Made by a program: the position numbers and the translations under genes. Positions 17,290 to 27,016 of a stretch of DNA of 64,000 bases are shown here, one piece after another. Position 1 is the stretch's first letter. Every line of letters starts with the position of its first letter. The stretch covers positions 62,001 through 126,000 of the forward strand of contig NZ_JAIHON010000012.1 in the NCBI RefSeq assembly GCF_021173675.1, in the 5' to 3' direction. Source of the stretch: Streptomyces lincolnensis. GTDB taxonomy: Bacteria > Actinomycetota > Actinomycetes > Streptomycetales > Streptomycetaceae. Below the pieces are notes generated by a model, which saw only the letters and a list, made by a program, of their open reading frames with translations, made no database searches and had not been told where the DNA came from.

Positions 17290-17303
17290 TGGGAGCGCTC
17301 CCA
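17290..17303. promoter_or_regulatory. CebR box TGGGAGCGCTCCCA upstream of the LPMO gene
   Basis: Perfect 14-base palindrome identical to the CebR operator, which represses cellulase and cebEFG genes in Streptomyces until cellobiose or cellotriose is present. It lies about 100 bp upstream of the LPMO start and about 110 bp past the stop of the DUF817 gene, which is on the same strand. No gene lies in 17194-17410. Confidence 0.85.
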
Positions 17304-17410
17304 CCCCACCTGTGGGGGAAGCTAGCGCCGAGCGGCGTACTTGTAAACGGCTGGCACACAGGGGCCGTGAGCGGGTGGGGGTGGACGCGCGTTGACCGTG
17401 GGGGCGGGGC

Positions 17411-18208
17411 TCACGCCCTCGGCCCGCGCGTCTCCGCCATGGCGTGCCGGCGCGTCCCGCAGATGACGAACGTGACGCTGATCAGCAGGGCCCAGGAGAT
17501 CCACTTGGTCACCGGGACCGGTTGCCAGCCGTGGAGTTGGGTGGGGTAGGTCCAGGCGCCGAAGTAGGTGGCGATGTTCTCGGCGAGCCAGAGGAAGAAG
17601 CCGATGAGGGTGAAGGCGAGGGCGAGGGGCATGCGGTGGTGGTGGGGGCCGACCGTGTAGTGGACCCAGGTGCCCCAGGTGGCGGCCAGGAGCAGGGCGG
17701 CGAGCGGCCATCGCAGGTCGGGGAGCCAGTGGTGGGTCAGGAAGTTGGCGTAGAGGCCGACGGCGAGGGTGGCCGTGGCGCGGGCGCGGTAGCCGCTGAG
17801 CGAGAGGTCCATCAGGCGCCAGGAACGGCAGACGTAACTGCCGACGGCGGCGTACATGAAGCCCCCGTACAGCGGCACACCGGCGATCTTGGCCAGTCCG
17901 GGTTCGGGGTAGCTCCAGGAACCCACGTGGACCTTCACCACTTCGAAGGCGAGCCCGAGGACATGGCAGACGGCCACCACCGCCACCTCCCGCCGGGTCT
18001 CCCACCCCAGCAGGAAGCCGACGCCGGTGAGCAGGACGCCGTACGCGAGCAGCAGGTCGTAGCGGGCCACCGGCAGGGGTGGGAGCAGCCCGGAGACGGC
18101 CATGCCGCCCATCAGCGCCACCGCGAAGGCGCAGCAGCGGGCCTGCAGCAGGGCGAACCGGAGCAGCTGGAGGGCGAGTGTCCGGGCGCCGTCCGTGAGC
18201 GTACGCAT
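17411..18208 (-). CDS. DUF817-family integral membrane protein
   Basis: Polytopic membrane protein, 265 aa, with about eight hydrophobic segments. It shows the family signature EVVKVHVGSWSYPEPG and later the stretches ANFLTHHWLPDLRWP and WLAENIATYFGAWTYP. The biochemical role of DUF817 is unknown. The start is the ATG at 18208 (MRTLTDGART); the frame is open further upstream but loses family-like sequence. It is divergent from the glycosyltransferase gene, and the 168-bp gap between them contains a palindrome. Confidence 0.72.
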   Translation of the reverse strand: MRTLTDGARTLALQLLRFALLQARCCAFAVALMGGMAVSGLLPPLPVARYDLLLAYGVLLTGVGFLLGWETRREVAVVAVCHVLGLAFEVVKVHVGSWSYPEPGLAKIAGVPLYGGFMYAAVGSYVCRSWRLMDLSLSGYRARATATLAVGLYANFLTHHWLPDLRWPLAALLLAATWGTWVHYTVGPHHHRMPLALAFTLIGFFLWLAENIATYFGAWTYPTQLHGWQPVPVTKWISWALLISVTFVICGTRRHAMAETRGPRA

Positions 18209-18257
18209 GGTGAGGGAGAGCGGCCGGGCGGGGTGGAAGGTTGCGGTCGTTACCGTC

Positions 18258-18274
18258 CCGACACCTGGTGTCGG
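18258..18274. promoter_or_regulatory. Palindrome in the DUF817 / glycosyltransferase divergent gap
   Basis: CCGACACCTGGTGTCGG, two 8-base arms around a single T. It is centred about 58 bp from the DUF817 start and 111 bp from the glycosyltransferase start. It looks like an operator; I do not recognise the regulator. Confidence 0.4.
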
Positions 18275-18376
18275 CGGGGCGCGACACACCGTTGCCCCCC
18301 GCGTGACCTGGACCGGAGCACTACGAAGTGGTAACGGACCACAACCCTGGAGGGACTTGGTGTTGTCTGCACCATC

Positions 18377-19642
18377 ATGAAGATCTCTTTCCTTATTCAT
18401 AACGCTTATGGGATTGGAGGCACCATCACCACCACCTTCAACCTGGCCCAGGCACTGGCCGAACGGCACGAGGTGGAGATCGTCTCCGTTCTGCGGCACC
18501 GGGAACTGCCGAACTTCGCGCTGGACCCGCGGGTGTCGCTGCGGCCACTGGTGGATCTTCGCCAGGAGAAGGAGCACCCCTTACACCTGAGACCGGCGCG
18601 GGTCTTCCCGCGGGCCGAGTACCGCTACGGGCAGTACAGCGAGCTGACCGACGAGCGCATAGGCGAGTGCCTCGCCGCGCTCGACGCCGACGTGGTGATC
18701 GGCACCCGGCCGGGGCTCAACGTGCATCTCGCGTACCAGGCCCCGAGGCACGTCGTGCGCGTGGGCCAGGAGCACCTCACCCTCGACAACCACTCACCGC
18801 GGCTGCGCCACGCGCTGCGCCGGGCCTACCGCCGGCTGGACGCGCTCACGACGGTGACCGAGGCGGACGCCGCCGCCTACCGGCGCAAGATGCGGCTGCC
18901 CGGCGTACGCGTGGAGGCGCTGCCGAACAGCGTCCCGGATCCCGTACTGTCCGCCTCGGACGGCACCGCGAAGGTGGTCGTCGCGGCCGGCCGGCTCGTG
19001 CCGGTCAAGCGGTACGACCTGCTCATCGAGGCGTTCGCGGTGGTCGCCGCCGAGCATCCGGACTGGCGGCTGCGCATCTACGGCAAGGGCGAGGAGCACG
19101 ACCGGCTGCGCGGGCTGATCGCCGAACTGGGGCTGTGGAACAACGTCTTCCTGATGGGGGCGGCGGCTCCCATGGAGGCGGAGTGGGTCAAGGGCTCGAT
19201 CGGTGCGGCGGCCTCCAACTTCGAGCCGTTCGGCATGACCATCGTCGAGGCGATGCGCTGCGGCCTGCCGGTGGTGAGCACCGACTGCCCCTATGGTCCC
19301 GGCGAGATCATCCAGGACGGCGTCGACGGCCGCCTGGTGCCGGTCGGCGACCGTGACGCGCTGGCCGCGGCCCTGCTGGAACTGGTCCGCGACGACGAAC
19401 TGCGCCGCCGGGCCGGCCGTGCGGCACTGAAGAACGCCCAGCGGTACGCCCCCGGACCGGTGGTCGAGCAGGCCGAGCGCCTGTTCGCCGAGGCGGTCGC
19501 GGCACGCGCGGCGGGGCGACGGGCCGTGCGGGAGCGCTCGGGGGTGCAGCGCGTCCTGGTCGGCCAGGGGTTCGCCGCCCGGGACGCGGCGTACACGGCG
19601 GCGAGCGGCGCGCTGCGCGTCGTACGGAAGGGGCGACGATGA
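18377..19642 (+). CDS. GT4-family glycosyltransferase
   Basis: Retaining GT-B glycosyltransferase, 421 aa. The N-terminal acceptor domain begins MKISFLIHNAYGIGGT. The C-terminal nucleotide-sugar domain holds AAGRLVPVKRYDLLIEA and the EX7E region FEPFGMTIVEAMRCGLP. The acceptor is unknown; surface or secreted glycans are typical targets. Codon 69 (18581-18583) is TTA, the rare leucine codon read by bldA tRNA. The first 15 codons use many A/T third bases (tct, ctt, att, cat, gct, tat), unlike the rest. There is no Shine-Dalgarno within 15 bases of the ATG; GGAGGG lies about 23 bases upstream. The next gene overlaps as ATGA. Confidence 0.9.
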   Translation: MKISFLIHNAYGIGGTITTTFNLAQALAERHEVEIVSVLRHRELPNFALDPRVSLRPLVDLRQEKEHPLHLRPARVFPRAEYRYGQYSELTDERIGECLAALDADVVIGTRPGLNVHLAYQAPRHVVRVGQEHLTLDNHSPRLRHALRRAYRRLDALTTVTEADAAAYRRKMRLPGVRVEALPNSVPDPVLSASDGTAKVVVAAGRLVPVKRYDLLIEAFAVVAAEHPDWRLRIYGKGEEHDRLRGLIAELGLWNNVFLMGAAAPMEAEWVKGSIGAAASNFEPFGMTIVEAMRCGLPVVSTDCPYGPGEIIQDGVDGRLVPVGDRDALAAALLELVRDDELRRRAGRAALKNAQRYAPGPVVEQAERLFAEAVAARAAGRRAVRERSGVQRVLVGQGFAARDAAYTAASGALRVVRKGRR

Positions 19643-20466
19643 GGACGACGGTGTCGGCGGTGACGGCACGGCTGGGCTGTGTGGTCGACGACAGCGGGCG
19701 GATCGTCTTCGATCTGCCCGCGGAGGCGGCCCGGGCGACGCAAGAGGCCGAAGGGCAACGGCTGTTGCTGCGGCTGCGGCCGAAGAAGGACGAGCCGGAG
19801 AAGGTCCTGCACACCCTCGCCCTGGAACCCGGCGACGACGGCCGGCTGTGCGCCGTGCTGGACCCGGAGCCCGTGCTCGCGGAGGGCCGCTGGGACGTGT
19901 ACCTGCTCGGCCCGGGAACCGAGCGGCAGCGGCTGCGGCCGGGCCTGCGTGATCTGCGGGCCCTGGTCGACGGGCAGCTCCGGGACCGGCGGACACCGCT
20001 CGCCGTCCGGATCCCCTACGCCACCAAGGACGGCTACTTCGCGATCCGAACCTGGCTGCGCCCCGCCCACGCGGAGGTCGAACGCGTCGACGTCAGCGAC
20101 GGGTCGACCACGGTCGGGGCCCGGCTGCACGGTGTCTCCCTGGCCGCGGGCGGCACCGTGCGCCTGCGGCTGCGCGGCGGGGGCGGCACCGTGCGCGAGC
20201 TGAAGCCGCTGGCCTCGGACGACGGCCACGGGTTCTTCTTCACCGTCGACCACGACGGGCTGGCCGCCGCCCGCCACGGTGTGTGGGACGTCTTCGTCCA
20301 GCCCTCGCCCGACGCGCCTCTCGTCCGGCTCGCCCGTCTCCTGGACGACGTGGCGGACCGCAAGGAGGTGTTCGTCTATCCGGCGGTGACGGTCGAAGGG
20401 GCCTGTCTGCGGCCCTACTTCACCGTCGACAACGACCTGTCCCTGGAGGTGCGGAAGGCCGTCTGA
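19639..20466 (+). CDS. Conserved hypothetical protein coupled to the GT4 gene
   Basis: A 275-aa soluble protein that I do not recognise. It has no signal peptide, membrane segment or catalytic motif. It reads as repeated beta-rich units with recurring phrases (RIVFDLP, GRWDVYLLGPG, GVWDVFVQPSPD, LRPYFTVDNDLSLEV), as in proteins annotated loosely as transferase-associated in Streptomyces. It overlaps the glycosyltransferase stop by ATGA, so it is translated with it and probably works with it, perhaps as a glycan-binding or chain-length partner. That role is inference from coupling only. Confidence 0.8.
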   Translation: MRTTVSAVTARLGCVVDDSGRIVFDLPAEAARATQEAEGQRLLLRLRPKKDEPEKVLHTLALEPGDDGRLCAVLDPEPVLAEGRWDVYLLGPGTERQRLRPGLRDLRALVDGQLRDRRTPLAVRIPYATKDGYFAIRTWLRPAHAEVERVDVSDGSTTVGARLHGVSLAAGGTVRLRLRGGGGTVRELKPLASDDGHGFFFTVDHDGLAAARHGVWDVFVQPSPDAPLVRLARLLDDVADRKEVFVYPAVTVEGACLRPYFTVDNDLSLEVRKAV

Positions 20467-20482
20467 GGAGCGGGGCCCGGCG

Positions 20483-22084
20483 TCACACCGACGCCGGGCT
20501 CGTCCGCTGCGCCGGCCGCGCCGTCTCCTGCGCCGTCCCGCCCGCCATGGGCAGTTCTACGGTGAACTCGGTGCGGCCGGGGACGCTGGAGACGTCGAGG
20601 CGGCCGCCGTGGGCCGCGGTGACCGCCGCCGCCACGGCGAGGCCGAGACCGGCACCGCCGGACCCGGAGTCGGCGCGGGAGCGGGAGGTGTCGGCCCGGG
20701 TGAAGCGTTCGAAGACCGTGGGCAGGAGGGCCGGCGGGATGCCGGGGCCGTCGTCGCGGACCCGGACGACACAGCGGGCGTCCGTGGCCTCCACGGTCGC
20801 CGTAACCGTCGTACCGGGCGGGGTGTGGGTGCGCGCGTTGGCCAGCAGGCCGGACACCACCTGGTGGAGCCGGCCCGCGTCGCCGACGACCAGGGCGGGG
20901 GCGTCGAGCCGCAGGTCGAGCCGCCAGTGATGGCCGCCGCCCGCGATCCGCGCGTCCCGGACCGCCTTTGCGACCAGTACCGCCATGTCGACCTCGGCGG
21001 ACTGCAGCGGCCGGCCCTCGTCGAGCCGGGCCAGCAGGAGCAGGTCCTCCACCAGTCCCGTCATGCGCGCCGACTCGGCGGACACCCGGCGCCAGGCCAG
21101 CACCGGTTCGATCCGGTCGGTGCCGCGGTTCATCAGTTCCGCGTATCCGGCGATGGACGCGAGAGGTGTACGCAGTTCATGGCTGGCGTCGGCCAGGAAG
21201 CGGCGCATGCGTTCCTCGCCGCGCCGGCGTTCGGCGTGCGAGGACTCGACCCGGTCGATCAGGCGGTTGAGCGCGGCACCGATCTGCCCCGCCTCGCTGC
21301 CGGGGACCGTGTCGCGCTCGGGCACCCGGGTGAGGCCGGTGCCCTCGCCCTGGAGCGGTGGGGCGCGGGTGACCTCGGCCGCGGTGGCGGCGACCCGGCC
21401 CAGGGGCCGCAGTTGCCGTCGTATCACCACGGCGCAGACGCAGCACGCGAGGGTGAGCCCGGCACCGGCGACGCCCGCCTCGGCCGCCACCAGGGTGCTG
21501 ATCAGGTGCTGGACGTCGTCCATCGGCAGCCCGGCCAGGACGCGCGATCCGCCGCTCTCCACCGCGGCGACCCGGTAGGTGCCGAGGCCGGGGACGCTCC
21601 GGGTGTGCTTCGAGCCGTCGGGGGCGATACCGGCCAGGGCGGCGCTCTGGGCGGTGGTGAGGGCCCGGGGCGGGGTGTCCTGGCTGTCCTGGCCGACGAC
21701 CGCCGCGGCGAGGACCCGGCCGCCTGTGTCGAGCCGGGCGGCGATCATGCCGGCCGGGTGGCCGTCCCCGGCGAGGAAGGACAGGTCGTCCGCGTCCTCC
21801 GGGTGACGGCCCGCTCCGTCCAGGCCGCGGTCGGCGGCGACGGTGACGCGGTCGTCCAGGTCGCCCATCAGATAGGCACGCTGGACCAGTGCGGTGGTCC
21901 CGGCGATGGTCGAGCACACGCAGAGAAGGGTGACGCCGACGAGCAGGAGCAGGCGGGCGCGGAGGGAGCGGGTGCGCGGGATGGGACGCGGGGGCCGTCG
22001 GCGGTGCGGGAAGGGGCGCGGGATCCGGCGGCGCGGGGCCGTACTGGTCGCGTGGCCGCTTCCGTCGGCCTGATCGGTGCTCAT
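20483..22084 (-). CDS. Membrane sensor histidine kinase
   Basis: Two-component sensor, 533 aa. After a basic, proline-rich N-terminus come membrane segment 1 (about 43-68), an extracytoplasmic sensor region of about 120 residues, and membrane segment 2 (about 195-220). Then follow a HAMP-like stretch (RQLRPLGRVAATAAEV), the phospho-acceptor region with the H-box (FLADASHELRTPLASIAGY), and an ATPase domain with an N-box (LLANARTH), DDGPGIP and GAGLGLA. It converges on the upstream gene with 16 bp between. The start ATG overlaps the stop of a 41-codon reading frame (ATGA). No full response-regulator gene is adjacent, so the kinase looks orphaned here. Its signal is unknown. Confidence 0.9.
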   Translation of the reverse strand: MSTDQADGSGHATSTAPRRRIPRPFPHRRRPPRPIPRTRSLRARLLLLVGVTLLCVCSTIAGTTALVQRAYLMGDLDDRVTVAADRGLDGAGRHPEDADDLSFLAGDGHPAGMIAARLDTGGRVLAAAVVGQDSQDTPPRALTTAQSAALAGIAPDGSKHTRSVPGLGTYRVAAVESGGSRVLAGLPMDDVQHLISTLVAAEAGVAGAGLTLACCVCAVVIRRQLRPLGRVAATAAEVTRAPPLQGEGTGLTRVPERDTVPGSEAGQIGAALNRLIDRVESSHAERRRGEERMRRFLADASHELRTPLASIAGYAELMNRGTDRIEPVLAWRRVSAESARMTGLVEDLLLLARLDEGRPLQSAEVDMAVLVAKAVRDARIAGGGHHWRLDLRLDAPALVVGDAGRLHQVVSGLLANARTHTPPGTTVTATVEATDARCVVRVRDDGPGIPPALLPTVFERFTRADTSRSRADSGSGGAGLGLAVAAAVTAAHGGRLDVSSVPGRTEFTVELPMAGGTAQETARPAQRTSPASV

Positions 22085-22206
22085 CCCACATCCCTCGTCG
22101 GCCTGATGACACGGCCGCGACCGCGCGGGGCGCAGGGCCCGGTCACGTGGTCGCCGACGACGAGCACGCGCGCGCGGCGCTTGAGGAACCCCTGGATGCC
22201 GGTCAT
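22081..22206 (-). pseudogene. 41-aa reading frame, possible response-regulator remnant
   Basis: Short frame starting MTGIQGFLKRRARVLVVGDH and coupled by ATGA to the kinase gene. RVLVV followed by an acidic pair is how receiver domains begin, and a regulator gene is expected at this spot. Here the pair reads GDH, and the rest (about 20 residues) is Arg/Pro/Gly-rich and unlike a receiver. An AGGAG lies about 19 bases upstream, too far for good initiation. It could be a decayed regulator start or a small leader peptide. I can support only the coupling and the resemblance. Confidence 0.3.
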
Positions 22207-22320
22207 GTACCGATCGTGTCCCGGACTCCTGAGGGAAGCCTGTGTTCCACCTGAGCCCTGGCGATGACCTGCGCGAACACAGAGCGCAGTGGTCTCCCCC
22301 GGCACTGCCGGCACGGCGCA

Positions 22321-22352
22321 GGGCCGCACTCCCGTCACCGGGAGTGCGGCCC
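22321..22352 (-). terminator. Terminator after aconitase
   Basis: Perfect 14-bp stem (22321-22334 with 22339-22352) and a TCAC loop, 21 bp past the aconitase stop. Confidence 0.85.
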
Positions 22353-22373
22353 TGAAGTGGCCTACGGGAAGGC

Positions 22374-25091
<2,718 letters not shown>

Positions 25092-25158
25092 GACAGTCTC
25101 CTTCAGTTTTGTGCGCTTACCACCGCATCCTGCCGTCACACCGTCTTGGCCGATCCGC

Positions 25159-25187
25159 TAAGGTAAGGCTAAGTTAGGCATGCCTTA
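25159..25187. promoter_or_regulatory. Iron-box-like (DmdR/IdeR) sites upstream of acnA
   Basis: TAAGGTAAGGCTAAGTTAG (25159-25177) matches 14 of 19 positions of the DtxR/IdeR/DmdR box TTAGGTTAGGCTAACCTAA. An overlapping near-palindrome, TTAGGCATGCCTTA (25174-25187), extends it. The site lies 68 to 96 bp upstream of the acnA start codon. Binding by DmdR1 is inferred. Confidence 0.55.
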
Positions 25188-25231
25188 CTGCCAGACCCGG
25201 CGAGCGTGCGGCTGCGGTACGCCTCGGCAGA

Positions 25232-25249
25232 TATCTCGATGTCGAGATA
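25232..25249. promoter_or_regulatory. TamR-like palindrome upstream of acnA
   Basis: TATCTCGATGTCGAGATA: two perfect 8-base arms around TG, the shape of a MarR-family site. TamR of S. coelicolor, a MarR-family sensor of trans-aconitate and citrate, is reported to bind the aconitase gene promoter. I assign this site by form and place. Confidence 0.6.
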
Positions 25250-25261
25250 ACTCTAGTACAT

Positions 25262-25288
25262 GAGGCCGGATTGGTCATGCCCGGCCTC
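25262..25288 (-). terminator. Terminator after the SDR gene
   Basis: Perfect 8-bp stem GAGGCCGG/CCGGCCTC with an 11-base loop, just past the SDR stop and before the acnA promoter region. Confidence 0.55.
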
Positions 25289-25292
25289 CTTG

Positions 25293-25895
25293 TCACGCGC
25301 GGACGACCCGGCCCGTCACGGCTCCCTCCACCAGGGACGCGTAAACCCGGGCGACCTCGGCGACGGGCGTGCCGGCCGCCCCGTTCCCGCCCAGACCCTC
25401 CAGGGTCTCCAGGGTCTCCCTGATCCAGCCGGGGCTGACGAGGTTGATGCGCAGGCCTCGCGGCAGTTCCGCGGCGGCGTTGGTGACGAAGCCCTCCAGG
25501 CCGCTGTTGACGAGGGCACCCAGCGAGCCGCCCGGGAGGGGCTCGGCGAACGTCCCTCCGGTCAGTGTGATGGAGCCGCCGTCCCGCAGGTGCCGTACCG
25601 CCCGCCGGGCCAGCGCGACCTGTCCGAGCAGCTTGGCGCGGAGTCCGTCGGCGAACGTGTCGTCCGTCACCCCCTCCAGATCCGCCAGATCCACCAGCGG
25701 GCCGCTCGCCGCGCAGCACACGACCGCGTCCAGGCCGGACACCTCGTCGAAGAGCGCGTCCAGGGAGGACGGGTCCTCCAGATCCGCCCGCGGGGATCCG
25801 CCGCGAGACACCCTCACCACCTCATGCGCCGCTTCCAACTCGTCCACGACCGCCCTGCCGATCGTTCCCGTCGCACCGATCACGAGTACCTTCAT
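25293..25895 (-). CDS. Short SDR-family protein
   Basis: Rossmann-fold oxidoreductase-like protein of 200 aa, shorter than the usual 250. The dinucleotide site is VLVIGATGTIGRAV at the N-terminus, followed by the AADL-type acidic loop and the NAG-like stretch CCAASG. The strand with the catalytic serine reads ITLTGGTFAE. The position of the YxxxK pair reads SGLEGFVTNAAAELP, with no Tyr-Lys, so it may be a non-classical SDR. Its substrate is unknown. The start is the ATG at 25895. It is downstream of the methyltransferase on the same strand (55-bp gap). Confidence 0.8.
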   Translation of the reverse strand: MKVLVIGATGTIGRAVVDELEAAHEVVRVSRGGSPRADLEDPSSLDALFDEVSGLDAVVCCAASGPLVDLADLEGVTDDTFADGLRAKLLGQVALARRAVRHLRDGGSITLTGGTFAEPLPGGSLGALVNSGLEGFVTNAAAELPRGLRINLVSPGWIRETLETLEGLGGNGAAGTPVAEVARVYASLVEGAVTGRVVRA

Positions 25896-25950
25896 GCAGC
25901 GCAGGCCAGAAGGGGTCGCTCGCGACAGCGCGTGTTTTCAGGCGGCGTTT

Positions 25951-26610
25951 TCAGGCGGCGGGAGCCGGCGGCTCCGCGATGCCGACGAAGGTGTTCGTCA
26001 TCGGGCGGACGCGGGCCGACCAGCCCAGGGCCGTGAGGTCGCGGGCGAGGGTCGGGGGATCGTGGAGGACCTTCACGATGCGGTGCCGGCTGCCGTCGTC
26101 GAGACGGCGCAGGGCCGTCGGGGTCGGGTGCCGTGCGAGGAGTTCCTCGTGCGCGGCAGCGGCGGGGCCGTCGTCGACGAAGACCGCCCTGCCGCCCGGG
26201 GCGAGTGCCGCGGCGACCGTGTTCCAGAAGGCGGGCAGCCGGGCCGGGGGGACGTGGGAGAGCCAGAAGGCGAAGAAGACCGTGTCGTAGCGCCGGGGCG
26301 GTCGCCACGCGAACAGGTCGGCCCGGACGAACCGGACGGCGGGGGACGCGGTGCGCGCCCGGGCGAGGGCCAGCGTTTCGGGCGCCGCGTCGACGGCCGT
26401 GACCGACCGCGCCCGTGCGGCGAGCCGCCGGGTCCACTGGCCCGTGCCGCAGGCCAGCTCCAGCACGTCACCGGTGATCGGGAGGCCGTCGACGGCGGCG
26501 AGCAGCTCCCGCAACTCCTCGTGTTCCGTGTAGGGCCGGTCGTATTCGGCCGCGCCCGCCCGGTAGTAGGCCAGTTGCTCGGCCAGCAGGGTGTCGTCGT
26601 CGAAGTCCAT
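25951..26610 (-). CDS. Class I SAM-dependent methyltransferase
   Basis: A 219-aa methyltransferase with motif I VLELACGTGQW (about residues 48-58), an acidic residue after strand 2 (VTAVDAAPE), motif II DTVFFAFWLSHV and motif III LAPGGRAVFVDDG. The N-terminal helix LLAEQLAYYRAGAAEYDRPY is that of the small-molecule group. The acceptor is unknown. Given the aconitase gene close by I considered a trans-aconitate methyltransferase, but nothing specific supports it. The start is the ATG at 26610. It is probably co-transcribed with the SDR gene. Confidence 0.85.
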   Translation of the reverse strand: MDFDDDTLLAEQLAYYRAGAAEYDRPYTEHEELRELLAAVDGLPITGDVLELACGTGQWTRRLAARARSVTAVDAAPETLALARARTASPAVRFVRADLFAWRPPRRYDTVFFAFWLSHVPPARLPAFWNTVAAALAPGGRAVFVDDGPAAAAHEELLARHPTPTALRRLDDGSRHRIVKVLHDPPTLARDLTALGWSARVRPMTNTFVGIAEPPAPAA

Positions 26611-26742
26611 ACGGCCACCGTCGGCCCTCCCCCTCGGGCAGGGTCAAGAGCCGAGGAGGCCGTGGCGTTCGGCCATCAGTTCGCCAAGTCGGGGTATCCG
26701 ACAGGAGTTGGGAACACCTGACCACAACTGGAGGGAGGCCCC

Positions 26743-26943
26743 ATGCCCCTCACGTTCCGCAAGAGTTTCCGGATCCTGCCCGGCGTGCGCCTGAACATCA
26801 ACCGACGCTCCTGGTCCATCACCACCGGTGGGGGACGCCACGGGCCGCGGCACACCCACAGCAGCACAGGACGTCGTACGACATCGGTGGATTTGCCCGG
26901 ACCTTTCGGGTGGCGCCGGACCCGTAACGCCAGGCGACGCTGA
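26743..26943 (+). CDS. DUF4236-family small protein
   Basis: A 66-aa basic protein that begins MPLTFRKSFRILPGVRLNIN. This is the conserved DUF4236 start (F-R-K-S, P-G-V-R-L-N), followed by a Gly/Arg-rich beta stretch and an Arg-rich tail. Function is unknown; the same module is found at the N-terminus of some phage- and toxin-associated proteins. GGAGGGAGG lies 5 bases before the ATG, a very strong ribosome site. Confidence 0.75.
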   Translation: MPLTFRKSFRILPGVRLNINRRSWSITTGGGRHGPRHTHSSTGRRTTSVDLPGPFGWRRTRNARRR

Positions 26944-26988
26944 CAGACCCTCAGGTCCATCACCCGAATGGACCCCCCGGGATGTGCC

Positions 26989-27004
26989 ATCTCATATCTG
27001 AGAT
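26989..27004. promoter_or_regulatory. Palindrome at the HTH-MurA start
   Basis: ATCTCATATCTGAGAT, two perfect 6-base arms around TATC, ending 12 bp before the ATG of the HTH-MurA gene. Its position suggests autoregulation by the HTH domain. No Shine-Dalgarno is visible between the palindrome and the ATG, so the message may be leaderless or have a very short leader. Confidence 0.5.
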
Positions 27005-27016
27005 AGCCTCAACCTC

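Noticed and set aside
18317..18336. DasR-like site AGTGGTAACGGACCAC before the glycosyltransferase
   Set aside because: The arms resemble dre but the centre lacks CTAG and the spacing is one base too long.
25951..26610. Trans-aconitate methyltransferase beside aconitase
   Set aside because: Only generic SAM motifs are present; neighbourhood alone is not enough, and the gene is not in the acnA transcript.
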